Shown piece after piece: positions 61,998-64,000 of a stretch of DNA of 64,000 nt. This DNA comes from UBA8752 sp049610565. GTDB lineage: Bacteria; Bacteroidota; Bacteroidia; Flavobacteriales_D; Sanyastnellaceae. The position numbers and the translations under genes were made by a program. The stretch covers positions 62,001-126,000 of the forward strand of contig JBMYZR010000001.1 of assembly GCA_049610565.1 (NCBI GenBank), read 5' to 3'. The notes under the pieces were generated by a model, which saw nothing but the letters and a program-made list of their open reading frames with translations, had not been told where the DNA came from and ran no database searches. The stretch's first letter is position 1. Every line of letters begins with the position of its first letter.

Positions 61998-62005
61998 AGG
62001 TCAGC

Positions 62006-62509
62006 ATGCCCGACGGAATTTCTCCATTCGACATCGCCTTGGGCCTTCCCCTCCTCTGGGCGGCCATCCGGGGCCTCCGCAAGGGGTTCGTCATGGAGGT
62101 GACCGGACTCGTCGCCCTGTTTCTCGGGGCCTATGCGGCCTTGTTCTGTTCAGACCTCGCCGCGGCCTGGCTCGATGACCGCTTCGCCATCGGGCATGAA
62201 TACCTGGGCATCACCTCATTCGCGGTCACCTTCATCGCCGTGGTCCTCGGCGTGCACCTGCTCGGCCGCGTTGTCGAGAAGATGGTGGACCTGACGGCGC
62301 TCAAGCCCATGGACCGGCTGGGCGGACTTGCGTTTGCCATCGGGCGGGCCTGGCTGTTCTGGTCCATCGTGATTCTGCTGATCCAAGGCGCACTGGGTAC
62401 CGATTTCCTGCCGTCCTCCTGGATCGAGGGCAGCCACCTGTGGCCGGCCATGGGGGACACGGCCCGCTTCCTGTTGCCCATCCTCGACCCCTGGATCCCC
62501 GAGGTCTGA
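62006..62509 (+). CDS. CvpA-family membrane protein
   Basis: A 167-residue protein with four hydrophobic helices. FDIALGLPLLWAAIRGLRKGFVMEV and the later LGRVVEKMVDLTALKPMDRLGGLAFAIGRAWL are the CvpA pattern. The family is tied to colicin V production in E. coli and more broadly to envelope processes of unclear nature. The ATG follows a weak -7 box. It converges with the phosphohexomutase gene (19 bases apart). Confidence 0.88.
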   Translation: MPDGISPFDIALGLPLLWAAIRGLRKGFVMEVTGLVALFLGAYAALFCSDLAAAWLDDRFAIGHEYLGITSFAVTFIAVVLGVHLLGRVVEKMVDLTALKPMDRLGGLAFAIGRAWLFWSIVILLIQGALGTDFLPSSWIEGSHLWPAMGDTARFLLPILDPWIPEV

Positions 62510-62528
62510 CCGGCACAAGGGTCGAATT

Positions 62529-64000
62529 TCAGAGGTGGATCTCCACGCCGAGGTCCTGGCCGAGGCGCTGGATGCGGTCACCGAGTTGGCCCCACGCAGC
62601 GCCGTAGCCTTCGCTCGCGGACCACTCTCCCTTGACGGAAAAGTAGAATTTGATCTTGGGCTCGGTCCCCGAAGGCCGGGCCGTCACCAGGGCGCCCTCC
62701 TCGGTGAGGAACTGGACCACATTCGACGAGGGCAGGCCGTTCCAACCGCCCTGGTGATCGCGCACCTCGGCCACGGCCTCGCCGCCGAGGTGGGTGGGCG
62801 GTGATTGCCGGAATCCCTCCATCATGGCGCGGATCTCGCCGGCCCCCGCGATGCCCTCGCGCTTGAGGGAAACGAGGGCCTCCCGGTACATGCCGTAGTG
62901 GCGGTGCAGGTCGCGCAACCGGTCCAGCAGGGTCCGGCCCTTGCGCCACTCCGCGTCGGCCATTTCGGCAATCATGCACGCCGCGGCGATGGCGTCCTTG
63001 TCGCGGACCTCATCGCCCACCAGGTATCCGTAGCTCTCTTCGCCGCCCACCAGGAAGCGGCCATGGCCCTCCCGGGCCGCGATTTCGGCAGCAATCCACT
63101 TGAACCCGGTCAGCGTCTCCGCCACCGGCACGTCGAATTCGGCCGCGATGTCGCTGATCAGTCGGGTCGTGACGACGGTCCGCGCGACGAAGTCCCCCTC
63201 CTCGAGGGTGCCGCGTTCGGCCTTGGCCTTGAGGACGTAGTGGACGAGCAGGGCGGCGACCTCGTTGCCGTTGAGCAGGCGGAACCCGCCGCCGGGCTGT
63301 CGCACGGCCGCGCCCACGCGGTCGCTGTCCGGATCGGTGGCCAGCACGAGCTCGGCGCCGGTTTCCTCGGCCCGCTCCAGCGCCATCCGCAGGGCGCTCG
63401 CCTCCTCCGGGTTGGGAGACTCCACCGTCGGAAAGGCCCCGTCCGGCTCCGCTTGGGCCGCCAGCACCTCCACGTTGCGGAAACCGCATGCCGCGAGGGC
63501 CGGCGCCATGCTCACCGTCCCCGTGCCGTGCAGCGGGGAATAGACGATGCCGAGGTCGGAGCCTTCGTCCACGAGGGTTTCGCTGATGCGGTGGCCGGCG
63601 ATGGCGTCGTAGTAGTCGAGGTCGAGTTGACCGTCGATGACATGGATGCGGGGGTCGTCCGCCGGAGCGCGGCGGACCGCCTCCAGCCCGGACACCGCCC
63701 GGACGCGTTCGATGATGCCGTTGTCGTGGGGCGGAACGATCTGGCCTCCATCGCCCCAATACACCTTGTAGCCGTTGTACTCCTTGGGGTTGTGGCTCGC
63801 CGTGACGACGATGCCGGCCTGGCAGCCGAGCCGGCGGATGGCGAAGCTCAATTCCGGCGTCGGCCGCAGGGCCGGGAAGACGTGGGCGTCGATGCCGTTG
63901 CCGGCCAGGACCTCGGCGGCCACCCGCGTGAATTCATCGCTCCGGTGACGGCTGTCGTGGGCGATGGCCACCGCCATCGGGCCGTCATGGTGAGCGGACA
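62529..64000 (-). CDS. Phosphoglucomutase/phosphomannomutase, N-terminus beyond the window
   Basis: An alpha-D-phosphohexomutase missing only its N-terminal part; about 490 residues are visible and the frame is open to the window edge. The phospho-serine loop is VVTASHNPKEYNGYKVYW. The metal-binding loop is ATDPDSDRVG, the sugar-specificity loop is GGEESYGYL, and the phosphate-binding loop is ARPSGTEPKIKFYF. The length and wording fit phosphoglucomutase of the PgmB2/ManB type; the substrate sugar is uncertain. Confidence 0.92.
   Translation of the reverse strand, partial: SAHHDGPMAVAIAHDSRHRSDEFTRVAAEVLAGNGIDAHVFPALRPTPELSFAIRRLGCQAGIVVTASHNPKEYNGYKVYWGDGGQIVPPHDNGIIERVRAVSGLEAVRRAPADDPRIHVIDGQLDLDYYDAIAGHRISETLVDEGSDLGIVYSPLHGTGTVSMAPALAACGFRNVEVLAAQAEPDGAFPTVESPNPEEASALRMALERAEETGAELVLATDPDSDRVGAAVRQPGGGFRLLNGNEVAALLVHYVLKAKAERGTLEEGDFVARTVVTTRLISDIAAEFDVPVAETLTGFKWIAAEIAAREGHGRFLVGGEESYGYLVGDEVRDKDAIAAACMIAEMADAEWRKGRTLLDRLRDLHRHYGMYREALVSLKREGIAGAGEIRAMMEGFRQSPPTHLGGEAVAEVRDHQGGWNGLPSSNVVQFLTEEGALVTARPSGTEPKIKFYFSVKGEWSASEGYGAAWGQLGDRIQRLGQDLGVEIHL

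Overview
The window reads as a chromosomal segment of a high-G+C member of the Bacteroidota (Flavobacteriales-like). By eye it is roughly two-thirds G+C. The assignment rests on several things: a secreted protein ending in a type IX secretion (gliding-motility-type) C-terminal domain; the short-chain-dehydrogenase type of threonine dehydrogenase; a DUF177-rpmF-fabH-accB-accC cluster; almost no Shine-Dalgarno sequences; and -7 boxes of the Bacteroidota form TAnnTTTG and close variants in front of many genes. A run of 98 N inside hflX shows this is a scaffold from a draft or metagenome assembly. No phage, transposon, integron, CRISPR array or recognisable defence system is visible. Genes are dense and mostly housekeeping.

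Layout. 0-11 kb: end of a CNNM/GldE-like gene, PpiD-like periplasmic foldase, queA, threonine dehydrogenase, a YwqK-like secreted protein, cysS, an M28 peptidase lipoprotein, a degenerate membrane kinase-like protein, pheS and a secreted cyclophilin. 11-19 kb: a small lipoprotein, tRNA-Pro(GGG) with a strong terminator, a conserved unknown, a receiver-CRP fusion regulator, pheT, a PlsC-type acyltransferase and a PhoB/PhoR-like two-component pair. 19-30 kb: metallo-beta-lactamase hydrolase, a large TolB-like/outer-membrane barrel protein, half-size TauE, M20 amidohydrolase, recQ, and kdsD-tatC-lptB (envelope biogenesis). 30-38 kb: ribE, a T9SS cargo protein, pdxA and the ribosome/fatty-acid cluster. 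38-47.5 kb: hldE-type nucleotidyltransferase, a flippase-like protein, panD, an OmpA-like protein, DUF3109, radical SAM/SPASM plus a second flippase-like protein, a cystathionine synthase/lyase, kynurenine 3-monooxygenase and methylmalonyl-CoA epimerase. 47.5-48.1 kb: the only long non-coding stretch, with a repeated double-hairpin element. 48-64 kb: gdhA, a divergent SDR, a membrane protein/cytochrome c pair, hflX-rbfA, an FtsX-like permease, dus, a CPBP protease, ispD, sodB, an S41 protease, dCMP deaminase, a PduO-type adenosyltransferase, a DUF2795 protein, aspartokinase, a GNAT acetyltransferase, cvpA and a phosphohexomutase cut by the window end.

The most notable signal is in the spacing of promoters rather than in any single gene. 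In about 19 genes the -7 box ends only 4-8 bases before the start codon, which predicts leaderless or nearly leaderless mRNAs. A second group has the same box 22-40 bases upstream; it includes pheT, DUF177-rpmF, fabH, accB, gdhA, sodB and ppiD. In three places the box is built on the stop codon of the gene before it, and in one divergent pair the two opposing boxes share the same TA dinucleotide. Four GTG starts are placed by this rule.

Other points worth attention are the repeated intergenic hairpin element, a TolB-like giant protein whose peptidase-like domain has no HExxH, a histidine-kinase-like protein without ATP-binding or phospho-acceptor motifs, and a reductase that has lost the SDR Tyr/Lys pair.
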